The notes beneath the pieces were generated by a model. It worked only from the letters and a program-made list of their open reading frames with translations. It was not told the origin of the DNA and did not search any database. From Clostridiaceae bacterium 14S0207 (lineage in GTDB: Bacteria > Bacillota > Clostridia > Clostridiales > Clostridiaceae), in assembly GCA_003288255.1 (NCBI GenBank), contig CP026600.1, positions 744,001-808,000 on the forward strand: a stretch of 64,000 bases of DNA. Direction: 5' to 3'. The first letter of the stretch is position 1, and each line of letters begins with the position of its first letter. A program made the translations under genes and the position numbers. Shown in pieces: positions 1 to 8,435 of the stretch.

Positions 1-2
1 GT

Positions 3-254
3 CAACAGACTTTTTTAGCACTTGGACAAGCTAAAATTTCTTTGCTATTAGCATTACTTAGAAAAATAGCATTATTGATACCATTAATTTTTATACTTCC
101 TATGTTTATGAAAGATAGATTACAAGGTGTTTTAACAGCAGAGCCAGTTTCAGATATATTGGCAGCAATTACTACTATAATATGTTTCATTGTGTTTTAT
201 AAGAAACATCTAAAAGAAGTACTGGAAGGAAATTCAGATACACAAGGCATATAA
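3..254 (+). CDS. C-terminal end of a MATE-family efflux transporter (partial)
   Basis: The reading frame is open from the left edge, so only the last 83 residues are visible and the start lies outside the window. The fragment begins QQTFLALGQAK, followed by a hydrophobic helix rich in Leu/Ile, a short loop with GVLTAEPVSD and a last membrane helix ending in a charged tail (KKHLKEVLEG). This FLALGQA... loop ...EPVSDI arrangement is typical of the last two helices of MepA-like MATE (multidrug and toxin extrusion) sodium- or proton-driven exporters of the cytoplasmic membrane. The family call rests on this short segment, and the substrate cannot be judged. Confidence 0.7.
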   Translation, partial: QQTFLALGQAKISLLLALLRKIALLIPLIFILPMFMKDRLQGVLTAEPVSDILAAITTIICFIVFYKKHLKEVLEGNSDTQGI

Positions 255-426
255 TTTTTTTTGGAAAGTAAATGAACAATCATTCATAAGAGTACAAATA
301 AAAAAACCTAAAGAAATATATTTTTCTACTAATATGTACAAATATCAACAGTATTTCATAATATAATATTGAGGTAAAATACAGCTTGAAAATAAACAAG
401 TATAAACTTTAGAATTAGAGGCAATC

Positions 427-1149
427 ATGATTAATAATAAAATTGAGGATTGTGATAGTTTGAACCAAAGAAAAACAGAAATTTTAATGAGAACAAAGGA
501 TTTTACCATATATTATGATGAAAAGTATAAGGTAAGAATTAAAATGAAGAATGAGGAAATGAAGGATATAGTAGATGTAGAAAGAACAGTAATGGAAATC
601 AATAATTTACCATTGAATAGCAATATAAGAAGAAATTATGGACAAGATATCGCAAATATCTATAAAATTGCATATTTAAGCGGAAATGAAGAAGCAATAA
701 AAATGGGAAAAGAATTAAAAATGCATTTAGAATACAACCTTATAGTGTACAAAAAAATTCAATTTATTTTGCCATGTGTTATATTTACAATAATATCAAT
801 TTTATTAGGTAGCTTTTTAGAATTTATGTCACAGGAATTAGCTTATTCGTTAATATATGGTCCTATTGGAGGAATATTATCTATAGCCGTTAATCAAAAT
901 CAATTGAAGATAGACTATAAAGTAGAAAATAAAATAATGATAATAGAAGCAGTGAAAATGATGGCTTTATCTGTTATTATGGCACAGATAGGATTTATAG
1001 CTATTAAATCACAGATGATTTTTGGCGATATTGATTTTGATAAAAATAATTATAAATTGTTTTTAAGTTTAATAATGTTTGGATATAGTCAAAATTTTAT
1101 ACCAAATCTTTTAGATAAATTAGGAAGTACCTTAGATAAAAAGAAATAA
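427..1149 (+). CDS. Unknown membrane protein, about four transmembrane segments
   Basis: This is a 240-residue protein I do not recognise. About 110 N-terminal residues are hydrophilic and charged. They are followed by hydrophobic stretches near residues 112-135, 140-160, 172-195 and 210-228, with a Lys-rich tail, so the N-terminal part is probably cytoplasmic and anchored by four helices. The ATG is preceded by an AGAGG ribosome site (about 416-420). It stands alone between the MATE gene end and a terminator directly behind its stop. No catalytic motif is visible. Confidence 0.75.
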   Translation: MINNKIEDCDSLNQRKTEILMRTKDFTIYYDEKYKVRIKMKNEEMKDIVDVERTVMEINNLPLNSNIRRNYGQDIANIYKIAYLSGNEEAIKMGKELKMHLEYNLIVYKKIQFILPCVIFTIISILLGSFLEFMSQELAYSLIYGPIGGILSIAVNQNQLKIDYKVENKIMIIEAVKMMALSVIMAQIGFIAIKSQMIFGDIDFDKNNYKLFLSLIMFGYSQNFIPNLLDKLGSTLDKKK

Positions 1150-1160
1150 TAAAAATTATT

Positions 1161-1196
1161 AGACAAAGAGTGATTAGATTATCTCTTTGTCTTTTT
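1161..1196 (+). terminator. Intrinsic terminator of the unknown membrane-protein gene
   Basis: A 10-bp inverted repeat (AGACAAAGAG / CTCTTTGTCT, 1161-1170 with 1183-1192) is followed by a T-rich run, 12 bases after the stop codon. Confidence 0.8.
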
Positions 1197-1900
1197 CATT
1201 TAGATAAATTTTATAAATAAAAAAATATTCATGACCAGTTAAAGAAAAAACTAACAAAGGTTAATAGTCTAAATATAGTAGAACAATAAAAATAAAAAGG
1301 CATAAAAAATATAAATGTTAACGAAATGTAAATTTTAATAAAAATAAAATTTAACAAAGCAATATAAGAAATTGTATTAATAATTATAAGTGAAAATATG
1401 AAATACTTTTATTTAAATAAATAATAAGTAGGAAATTGAAACTTTATGAAATTTATTAGAATAAAAATTTCACAAATAATCTAACAATATAGTATATTTT
1501 CATAGTACTACTTAAAATAATAAAAGTATAAATCATTTATAATATTTAAGATTTAAAGTTAATTGTTAAAAAATAGCAATAATATACGAAAAAAAATACA
1601 TAATATGGCTAATTATATATTTTTTTAAAGTTAGACTTATATAATTTAAGAACAAAACACAAAGTAAATTAACAAATATTCAAAAAAGTGATATAATAGA
1701 GAAAATTGTAGTTTTCGTATCTGAATAAAAAGATTACAAAGAAAAACTTTAATAAAATTAAATTTTAATTTAAAATAAAGTTAAACTATACAGTTAGAAA
1801 TCAATTTAAGCTAAATTTAAACAAAATAAATTTAAAACTGTTAAAATTTAATCAGTGATTAATTTAAAATCAGTTAGTTTATAGGAAGAAGGGATAAAAA
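1197..1900. other. About 700-bp AT-rich intergenic region upstream of the hydrogenase operon
   Basis: No open reading frame with a ribosome site is seen on either strand. Composition is extremely AT-rich. The one clear signal is a promoter at 1669-1697, which implies a leader of roughly 200 nt before the hydrogenase start at 1901. No known riboswitch class was recognised in that leader. Confidence 0.6.
1669..1697 (+). promoter_or_regulatory. Sigma-A promoter for the hydrogenase operon
   Basis: TTAACA (1669-1674), a 17-bp spacer and TATAAT (1692-1697), with an extended -10 TG at 1689-1690. It is the best promoter match upstream of the operon and implies a long 5-prime leader. Confidence 0.6.
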
Positions 1901-2389
1901 GTGTGTAATGGCTGTAAAGAGTGTTTAAAATTTAAAGAATTACAAGAATTTATTGAAGAACAAGATCAAAACAATAAGGAATCAGCGTTAATAGCTGTTT
2001 TACATAAGGCTCAAGGATTATATGGATATTTAAGTGAAGAGGTTCAAGAGTTTGTAGCAAAAAAATTAGAAATTCCTATTTCTAAGGTTTATGGAGTGGT
2101 AACTTTTTATTCTTATTTTACTACAGAACCAAAAGGTAAATATGTTATTAGTGTATGTACAGGTACAGCTTGCTTTGTTAGAGGTGCTGGGGACATCCTT
2201 GATGAGTTTAAGAAAAAGCTTGGCATAAAAGAAGGACAAACTACTGAAGATGGTCAATTTACCTTAGATGTATTAAGATGCGTAGGAGCATGCTCTATAG
2301 CTCCAGTAGTACTTGTTAATGATAAAGTATATGGTTATTTTGAAAAAGAACAAGTAGACCAAGTTCTAAATGAATTTAAGGAGAGATAA
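1901..2389 (+). CDS. hydC: NuoE-like [2Fe-2S] subunit of electron-bifurcating hydrogenase
   Basis: 162-residue thioredoxin-fold ferredoxin subunit (NuoE/HydC/HndA family). The four cluster ligands are visible as CTGTAC (near residue 87) and RCVGAC (near residue 127), the usual 2Fe-2S spacing. The start is GTG, chosen because GAAGAAGGG lies 8 bases upstream; the N-terminus has three extra Cys (MCNGCKEC). It is the first gene of a tightly spaced operon with the NuoF-like and FeFe-hydrogenase subunits (6 and 18 bp gaps). In the characterised Thermotoga and Moorella/Acetobacterium enzymes this trimer couples oxidation of NADH and reduced ferredoxin to hydrogen production in the cytoplasm. Confidence 0.92.
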   Translation: MCNGCKECLKFKELQEFIEEQDQNNKESALIAVLHKAQGLYGYLSEEVQEFVAKKLEIPISKVYGVVTFYSYFTTEPKGKYVISVCTGTACFVRGAGDILDEFKKKLGIKEGQTTEDGQFTLDVLRCVGACSIAPVVLVNDKVYGYFEKEQVDQVLNEFKER

Positions 2390-2395
2390 TGACTT

Positions 2396-4285
2396 ATGGA
2401 TAGAATAGCTAATTATAAAAGTTTGTTAGAAATTAAAGATAAGTATAGTGAACTTGTTAAGTCAAGATACAATAATGAAAATGTTGAACAAAACAAAGAT
2501 ATAAAAGAAAGACAAATTTTAATATGTGGTGGACCTGGGTGTAAATCAGCTAACTCATATAAAATTATGGAAGCACTAAATGAACAATTAAGAAAATATG
2601 GACTAGCTGAATCAACTAAAGTTGTCATGACTGGATGTTTCGGATTTTGTTCAGAAGGCCCAGTAATGGAGATTGTCCCTGATAACGTTTTCTATGTAAG
2701 AGTTTCACCAGATGATGCAGAAGAAATTGTTAAAACTCATATACTTGGTAATGAAGTTGTTGAAAGACTTTTATATGAAGAGCCTGAAACTAAGCAAAGA
2801 ATTAAGAATAAAAATGAAATTCCGTTCTATAAGAAGCAAGTGAAAATTGCATTAAGAAATTGTGGAGTTATAGATCCTGAAGATTTTGAAGAGGTTTTAG
2901 GAACAGGTGCATATACAGCACTTGGTAAAGTTCTAACTGAAATGACTCCTCAAGAAGTTGTTGATGAAATAACAGAATCAGGATTAAGAGGAAGAGGAGG
3001 CGGAGGCTTCCCAACAGGCAGAAAATGGCAAACTGCTTTACGTGCAGCAGGAGATGTAAAATATGTTATTTGTAATGCTGACGAAGGAGATCCGGGTGCA
3101 TTTATGGATAGAGCTATCCTAGAAGGAGATCCACATAGTGTTCTAGAAGCTATGGCTATTTGTGGATATGCTACAGGTTCACATGAAGGATTTATCTATA
3201 TAAGGGCTGAATATCCACTAGCTGTTGAAAGATTAAGAATTGCAATGAAACATGCTAAAGAAGTAGGGTTATTAGGTGAAAATATTTTAGGTACAGGCTT
3301 TGATTTTGATATAAAAATTAAATATGGTGCAGGAGCTTTTGTTTGTGGAGAAGCTACAGCACTTGTTCACTCTATAGAAGGTTCAAGAGGAGAACCTACT
3401 ATGAAACCACCTCGTACATCAGAAAAAGGATTATGGAAGAAACCAACTTGTGTAAATAACGTTGAAACTTTTGCAAATATTGCTGCCATAATTAATAAAG
3501 GTGCTAAATGGTATAGTTCAATAGGAACTGAAAAGTCTGCAGGTACTAAAGTATTTGCTTTAGCAGGTAAAATAAATAACGTAGGTCTTGTTGAAGTACC
3601 TATGGGAATTCCACTAAAGGATATAATTTATGAAATTGGTGGAGGAATAAAAGATGATAAGAAGTTAAAAGCTATTCAAACAGGTGGACCATCAGGTGGA
3701 TGTATTCCAGAAGATTACATAGATATACCTATTGAATATGATACTTTAACTGATATAGGATCAATGATGGGGTCTGGTGGAATGATAGTACTAGACGAAA
3801 GTAACTGTATGGTTGATGTTGCTAAATTCTATTTGGAGTTTACTGTAGATGAATCTTGTGGTAAGTGTACACCTTGTAGAGTAGGTAATAAGAGACTTTT
3901 AGAATTATTAAACAAAATAACAGAGGGTAAGGCTACTGAGGAAGATTTAGATAATATGGAAAATCTTTGTCATGTTATAGCAGATACTTCACTTTGTGGA
4001 TTAGGTGTATCAGCTCCGAATCCTGTTTTAAGTACACTTCAATATTTTAGAAATGAATATGAAGAACACGTTAAAAATAAACATTGTTCAGCAGGAGTTT
4101 GTAAAAGTCTTTTAGCATATGAAATTACTGATTCTTGTATAGGGTGTACAAAATGTGCAAGAAGTTGTCCGGTAGGATGTATAGATGGTAAGGTTAAAGA
4201 AAAACATGTTATTGATACAGAGAAGTGTATAAAATGTGGTGCTTGCTTTAATGCTTGTCCGGTTAAAGCCATAACAATTAAGTAG
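2396..4285 (+). CDS. hydB: NuoF-like NAD(H)/FMN subunit of electron-bifurcating hydrogenase
   Basis: 629 residues with the domain order of HydB/HndC proteins. An N-terminal thioredoxin-like 2Fe-2S domain has CGGPGC at about 44-49 and TGCFGFC at about 79. The FMN/NADH-binding core has GRGGGGFPTG near residue 200 and NADEGDPGAFMDR near 227. A 4Fe-4S site has ESCGKCTPCR near 486 with a distal Cys in LCGLG. A C-terminal bacterial ferredoxin domain carries two clusters (CIGCTKCARSCP and CIKCGACFNACP, residues about 580-625). This is the flavin subunit that exchanges electrons with NAD(H) and is the proposed bifurcation partner. It starts 6 bp after the NuoE-like gene. Confidence 0.93.
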   Translation: MDRIANYKSLLEIKDKYSELVKSRYNNENVEQNKDIKERQILICGGPGCKSANSYKIMEALNEQLRKYGLAESTKVVMTGCFGFCSEGPVMEIVPDNVFYVRVSPDDAEEIVKTHILGNEVVERLLYEEPETKQRIKNKNEIPFYKKQVKIALRNCGVIDPEDFEEVLGTGAYTALGKVLTEMTPQEVVDEITESGLRGRGGGGFPTGRKWQTALRAAGDVKYVICNADEGDPGAFMDRAILEGDPHSVLEAMAICGYATGSHEGFIYIRAEYPLAVERLRIAMKHAKEVGLLGENILGTGFDFDIKIKYGAGAFVCGEATALVHSIEGSRGEPTMKPPRTSEKGLWKKPTCVNNVETFANIAAIINKGAKWYSSIGTEKSAGTKVFALAGKINNVGLVEVPMGIPLKDIIYEIGGGIKDDKKLKAIQTGGPSGGCIPEDYIDIPIEYDTLTDIGSMMGSGGMIVLDESNCMVDVAKFYLEFTVDESCGKCTPCRVGNKRLLELLNKITEGKATEEDLDNMENLCHVIADTSLCGLGVSAPNPVLSTLQYFRNEYEEHVKNKHCSAGVCKSLLAYEITDSCIGCTKCARSCPVGCIDGKVKEKHVIDTEKCIKCGACFNACPVKAITIK

Positions 4286-4303
4286 CATAGGGGTGAAAGA
4301 AAA

Positions 4304-6037
4304 ATGGATATGATTAATTTAGTTATAAATGGTGAAAAAGTAGAAGTAGAAAAAGGTACATCTATATTAGATGCTGCTAAAAAAATAAACATAGATATAC
4401 CAACCCTTTGCCACATGTATATGGGTAATGACAACACAAGAAATTGTAAAGGTACTTGTAGAGTCTGTGTGGTAGAGCAAGAAGGAAAAGGAAAGTTAAT
4501 ACCATCTTGTTCTGTAGCAGCATCAGAAGGTATGGTTATTAAAACACATTCTCCAAGAGTTATAAATACTAGAAGAACTATAGTAGAACTTTTATTATCA
4601 GATCATCCGCAAGATTGTTTAAAATGTGAAAAGAATGGAAATTGTGAACTTCAAAAGCTAGCAGGTGATTTAGGCGTAGATAGAAATAGATATAAAGGTG
4701 AGATATCAGAGTACGGAATAGATGATAGTTCTAAGGTAATAGTTAGAGATATGGATAAATGTATTCTTTGTAGAAGATGCGTTACAATGTGTAATGATGT
4801 TCAAAAAGTTAATGCATTAACACCAGTAGAGAGGGGATTTGATTCAGTTATAAGTACATTCTTTAAGAAACCTTTAAAAGACTCAGAATGTACTTATTGT
4901 GGACAATGTATAGCTGTATGTCCTACTGGAGCTTTAAGAGAGGCAAGAGATTATGATAAGTTATGGAGCATATTAGATAACAAAGATAAGTTTGTTGTTG
5001 CTCAAACAGCTCCTGCAGTAAGAGTTGCTTTAGGCGAAGAATTTGGATTAGAAGTTGGTACAAGCGTAACTAGTAAAATGGTTGGAGCATTAAAGAAATT
5101 AGGATTTGATGCAGTTTATGATACAAACTTTGCAGCTGACTTAACAATTATGGAAGAAGCTACAGAACTTGTGGAAAGACTTAAAAATGGTGAAAATCTT
5201 CCTCTTATAACTAGTTGTTGTTCAGCATGGGTTAACTTTATAGAAAAGAAATATCCAGAGTATTTAAATCATTTATCAAGCTGTAAATCTCCTCAACAAA
5301 TGTTTGGAGCAATGGCAAAAACTTATTTAGCTAAAAAGTTAAATAAGGATCCTAAAGATATAGTAGTAGTATCAATAATGCCATGTGTTGCTAAAAAACA
5401 TGAAGCAAGAAGAGAAGAAATGGGTAGAGATGGAATTCAAGATGTAGATATAGTTATAACAACAAGAGAGTTCTCTACTATGCTTAAAGAAGCAGGATTA
5501 GATTTAAGGAAAATGAAAGATGCAGAGTTTGATAATCCATTAGGACAATCTAGTGGTGCTGGAACAATATTTGGTACTACAGGAGGAGTTACAGAAGCGG
5601 CTTTAAGAACAGCTTTTGAGTGGGTAAATGGCAAAACACTAGAAAATGTTGAATTTAAAGAGGTTAGAGGATTTACTGGTATTAGAGAGACAACAGTAAA
5701 ATTAGATGGTAAAGATGTAAATGTAGCTGTAGCAAATTCTCTTGGAAATGCTAAAATAATTATGGATCAAATCGCAGAAGGAAAATCAAAATATCAATTT
5801 GTAGAAATAATGGCATGTCCAGGTGGATGCATAAATGGTGGAGGACAACCATTTATCAAAGCCGATACTGAAATGATTAAGAAGAGAATGGAAGGAATCT
5901 ATTCAGAGGATTCAAATAAAACTATTAGAAAAGCACATGAAAATCCTATGATTAAACAAGCATATGATGAATTCTTAGAAAAACCTAATAGTAATAAGGC
6001 ACATGAGTTATTACATACTCATTATACAGCGAAATAA
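4304..6037 (+). CDS. hydA: Catalytic [FeFe]-hydrogenase subunit
   Basis: 577-residue group A FeFe-hydrogenase. The N-terminus is NuoG-like: a 2Fe-2S plant-ferredoxin domain (Cys in CHMYMG, NCKGTCRVC), a His-Cys3 cluster site (HPQDCLKCEKNGNC, about 101-115) and two 4Fe-4S clusters (CILCRRCVTMC; CTYCGQCIAVCP). The H-cluster motifs are all present: TSCCSAW near 302, MPCVAKKHEARR near 359 and MACPGGCINGGGQP near 503, followed by the small-subunit-like tail. L1 has Ser where many family members have Pro (TSCCP). The size matches HndD-type subunits and lacks the extra C-terminal 2Fe-2S domain of Thermotoga HydA. With the two genes before it, it makes a cytoplasmic trimeric bifurcating hydrogenase. 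Confidence 0.95.
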   Translation: MDMINLVINGEKVEVEKGTSILDAAKKINIDIPTLCHMYMGNDNTRNCKGTCRVCVVEQEGKGKLIPSCSVAASEGMVIKTHSPRVINTRRTIVELLLSDHPQDCLKCEKNGNCELQKLAGDLGVDRNRYKGEISEYGIDDSSKVIVRDMDKCILCRRCVTMCNDVQKVNALTPVERGFDSVISTFFKKPLKDSECTYCGQCIAVCPTGALREARDYDKLWSILDNKDKFVVAQTAPAVRVALGEEFGLEVGTSVTSKMVGALKKLGFDAVYDTNFAADLTIMEEATELVERLKNGENLPLITSCCSAWVNFIEKKYPEYLNHLSSCKSPQQMFGAMAKTYLAKKLNKDPKDIVVVSIMPCVAKKHEARREEMGRDGIQDVDIVITTREFSTMLKEAGLDLRKMKDAEFDNPLGQSSGAGTIFGTTGGVTEAALRTAFEWVNGKTLENVEFKEVRGFTGIRETTVKLDGKDVNVAVANSLGNAKIIMDQIAEGKSKYQFVEIMACPGGCINGGGQPFIKADTEMIKKRMEGIYSEDSNKTIRKAHENPMIKQAYDEFLEKPNSNKAHELLHTHYTAK

Positions 6038-6072
6038 TATATAAAGTTATTACCGTAACTATTATATAGATG

Positions 6073-6112
6073 CAATAAAACCTATCGCTTTTGTGATAGG
6101 TTTTATTGTATT
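6073..6112 (+). terminator. Intrinsic terminator of the hydrogenase operon
   Basis: A 14-bp perfect inverted repeat (CAATAAAACCTATC with GATAGGTTTTATTG) flanks a short loop and is followed by T-rich sequence, 35 bp after hydA. Confidence 0.85.
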
Positions 6113-6349
6113 TATTTTTTATGTTTTAATAGATCGAACTTTGGAAAAAAGTTAACTGGGAATTCAATATATACACTGAATAATTAGGGTTATGTTAATA
6201 TATGTTAAAACAATGTAATACTTTTAGTATAAAAATAAGAACATAGATGAATTTTAAAATAAATAGATTATTAGAAGGAAAAGAATGATATAATAGACAT
6301 ATTGTCATTAATAATGATAAAAATAATAAAAGTAAAGTGAGAATATAAC

Positions 6350-6763
6350 ATGAGAAATTCTAATTTAGAAAAAACAATAGTAAAAATGGATAATGATATT
6401 GCAGCCTTAAATTTAGTTAAGAAATATTTATCTAATACAGAAGAGATTGACACTGTAAGAGATGACTTAAATAGAAAAAGACAATTATTAGCTAATGAAT
6501 TATATAGTGAAGATTATAAAAGTTATGATGAATGTTGTGATATTATAAGGGAAATGCTAGATAAGAAGTTATATAAAGATGATCAATTTAAATTACTTGA
6601 AACTATAAAAGAAGTTTATGGTAGACAATCTCCAAATGTAAGTAAAAAAGGTGGAGGCTTGAATGCATGGTTAAAAGAACTTGATATCCAATGTACATGG
6701 GTTAAAGACGATGAAAGTGATTGGGATATACTTATTATAAGTGGATTCGGATTACATAAGTAA
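6350..6763 (+). CDS. Unknown small cytoplasmic protein
   Basis: 137 residues, not recognised. The N-terminal two thirds look helical and rich in charged residues, including Leu/Lys/Glu heptad-like stretches. The C-terminus is more compact, with GGGLNAWLKELDI and CTWVKDDESDWDILIISGFG. There is no signal peptide or membrane segment. It is a single-gene unit with its own terminator immediately downstream. A likely -10 (TATAAT, 6289-6294, preceded by TG) lies about 55 bp upstream. Its function cannot be inferred. Confidence 0.75.
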   Translation: MRNSNLEKTIVKMDNDIAALNLVKKYLSNTEEIDTVRDDLNRKRQLLANELYSEDYKSYDECCDIIREMLDKKLYKDDQFKLLETIKEVYGRQSPNVSKKGGGLNAWLKELDIQCTWVKDDESDWDILIISGFGLHK

Positions 6764-6767
6764 AATA

Positions 6768-6798
6768 AATACATACTACTTTATGTAGTATGTATTTT
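6768..6798 (+). terminator. Terminator after the small unknown gene
   Basis: Inverted repeat ATACATACTAC / GTAGTATGTAT with a TTTA loop, followed by T-rich bases, starting 5 bp after the stop codon at 6763. Confidence 0.75.
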
Positions 6799-6820
6799 AA
6801 AATTGCAATAATTAAAAATA

Positions 6821-6849
6821 AAAAAACCATACTTTAATAGTATGGTTTT

Positions 6850-6850
<1 letters not shown>
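6821..6850 (-). terminator. Terminator of tRNA-fMet copy 1
   Basis: Read on the minus strand, AAAAACCATAC and GTATGGTTTTT form an 11-bp stem followed by T-rich sequence, directly behind the encoded CCA end of the tRNA. Confidence 0.8.
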
Positions 6851-6925
<75 letters not shown>

Positions 6926-6965
6926 TCATTATTAAAATTATTAATTTCAAACAACTTATATATTT

Positions 6966-6994
6966 ATAATACTCTATATAGTGATTCAAGTCAA
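6966..6994 (-). promoter_or_regulatory. Promoter of tRNA-fMet copy 1
   Basis: On the minus strand: TTGACT (6994-6989), 17-bp spacer, TATTAT (6971-6966), about 40 bp before the tRNA. Copy 2 has the same layout. Confidence 0.75.
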
Positions 6995-7061
6995 GTAAAA
7001 TTAAAAAATAATTATTTCGATATGAATTAAAGGAAGCCAAAAGACCTCCTTTAATAATTGT

Positions 7062-7115
7062 AATGCTAAATATTTTTAATACTCATACTGATATTAAAAA
7101 TATTTAGCATTTTTT
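7062..7115. terminator. Strong 20-bp stem hairpin upstream of dinB
   Basis: A perfect 20-bp inverted repeat (7062-7081 with 7092-7111; arm AATGCTAAATATTTTTAATA) is followed by a T run on the plus strand. It lies 60 bp before dinB with no plus-strand gene ahead of it, so it may be a leftover terminator or an attenuator. Its role is unclear. Confidence 0.6.
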
Positions 7116-7172
7116 AAAATAGAGAATATAATAATATTTAAAGAGTATTTAAGAGAAAGGATTGCCAAAGGT

Positions 7173-8216
7173 ATGGAAAGAAAAATACTTCATGTAGATA
7201 TGGATGCATTTTTTGCTTCTGTAGAAATAAAAGATAATCCAAAATTAAAAGGAAAGCCTGTTATTGTAGGTGGAATTAGTGAAAGAGGAGTAGTTGCAAC
7301 TTGTTCTTATGAGGCAAGGGCTTATGGAATAAGGAGTGCTATGCCTGTCTATATAGCTAAAGCAAAATGCTCCAAGGCAATTTTTTTGCCTGTTAGAATG
7401 TATAGATATAAAGAAATTTCATCTAAAATATTTGATATATTTTATTCCGTAACTCCTTATGTAGAACCTGTAAGTATAGATGAAGCTTATTTGGATATAA
7501 CTCATTTAAATAAAGATCCCATTAAAATAGCCCTTCTTATAAAAGAAAATGTTTTAAAAAAATTAGGACTTACACTATCCATTGGTATATCTTATAATAA
7601 ATTTTTAGCAAAACTTGCATCAGATTGGAATAAACCAAATGGTATTAAAGTAATAACGAAGGAAATGGTACCCAAAGTACTTTTTCCACTTTCAATAAAT
7701 AAGGTTCATGGACTTGGAAAAAAATCTGTTAAAGAACTTAATAATATAGGTGTTTTTAATATTGAAGAGTTATATGCATTATCAAAAGACTTTATTATTA
7801 ATTACTTTGGAAAATCTGGATTGGAGATTTATGATAGGATACGTGGAATAGATAATAGAAAGGTAAATACTTTTAGAGAGAGAAAATCCATGGGAAGGGA
7901 AATAACTTTAAAAAAAGATACAAAAAATAAACAACAATTAAAATGGTATATAGAAAATTTTGCTGAGTTTATAGAAAATACATTGGAAAAGGAAAATATG
8001 CAAGGAAAAACTATAACTATAAAATTAAAAACCACTTCTTTTGAAACTCATACTAAAAGTAAAACATTATTAAAATACATATGTAAAAGTAGAGAAATAC
8101 AGGAATATGGGAATGAGATGTTAAATGAAATAGAATTGGAAGAAACTATACGATTAATTGGAATAACTATATCATCTTTAGAACATAAAAAAGAAGAACA
8201 ATTAAGTTTATTTTAA
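7173..8216 (+). CDS. dinB: DNA polymerase IV (Y-family translesion polymerase)
   Basis: 347 residues, normal length for DinB. The catalytic palm motifs are present: VDMDAFFASVE at the N-terminus, YEARAYGIRSAMP, SIDEAYLDIT near residue 103 (second acidic pair) and SIGISYNKFLAKLASDWNKP. Helix-hairpin-helix residues (VHGLGKKSVKELNNIG) and a little-finger domain follow. The last residues QLSLF are a beta-clamp binding motif. It synthesises across damaged DNA, with an error-prone outcome. It stands alone between two initiator tRNA genes that face the other way. Confidence 0.95.
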   Translation: MERKILHVDMDAFFASVEIKDNPKLKGKPVIVGGISERGVVATCSYEARAYGIRSAMPVYIAKAKCSKAIFLPVRMYRYKEISSKIFDIFYSVTPYVEPVSIDEAYLDITHLNKDPIKIALLIKENVLKKLGLTLSIGISYNKFLAKLASDWNKPNGIKVITKEMVPKVLFPLSINKVHGLGKKSVKELNNIGVFNIEELYALSKDFIINYFGKSGLEIYDRIRGIDNRKVNTFRERKSMGREITLKKDTKNKQQLKWYIENFAEFIENTLEKENMQGKTITIKLKTTSFETHTKSKTLLKYICKSREIQEYGNEMLNEIELEETIRLIGITISSLEHKKEEQLSLF

Positions 8217-8245
8217 ATTCAAGGAAATTTAATATGAATTCAAAA

Positions 8246-8276
8246 TAAAAAAACCATACTTTAATAGTATGGTTTT
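8246..8276 (-). terminator. Terminator of tRNA-fMet copy 2 (also faces dinB)
   Basis: The same hairpin as at copy 1 (11-bp stem, A- and T-rich sides). Being symmetric with runs on both sides, it can also end dinB transcription. Confidence 0.75.
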
Positions 8277-8352
<76 letters not shown>

Positions 8353-8391
8353 TCATTATTAACTTTATTGTTCCAACTAACTTATGAACTA

Positions 8392-8420
8392 ATTATAGCC
8401 TATATATTAAAATAAGTCAA
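8392..8420 (-). promoter_or_regulatory. Promoter of tRNA-fMet copy 2
   Basis: On the minus strand: TTGACT (8420-8415), 17-bp spacer, TATAAT (8397-8392). The insertion sequence starts only 16 bp upstream of the -35, so the promoter was left intact. Confidence 0.8.
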
Positions 8421-8435
8421 ATAAAAAGAAAATTT

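Noticed and set aside
1559-1580. Rex-like sequence (TTGTTAA...GCAAT) upstream of the hydrogenase operon
   Set aside because: The right half does not match the expected inverted half-site and spacing, and such strings arise easily in AT-rich DNA.
4039-4437. 132-residue minus-strand open frame over the hydB/hydA junction
   Set aside because: It lies entirely opposite well-supported hydrogenase genes and has no family-like features. The same applies to most other opposite-strand frames in this window.
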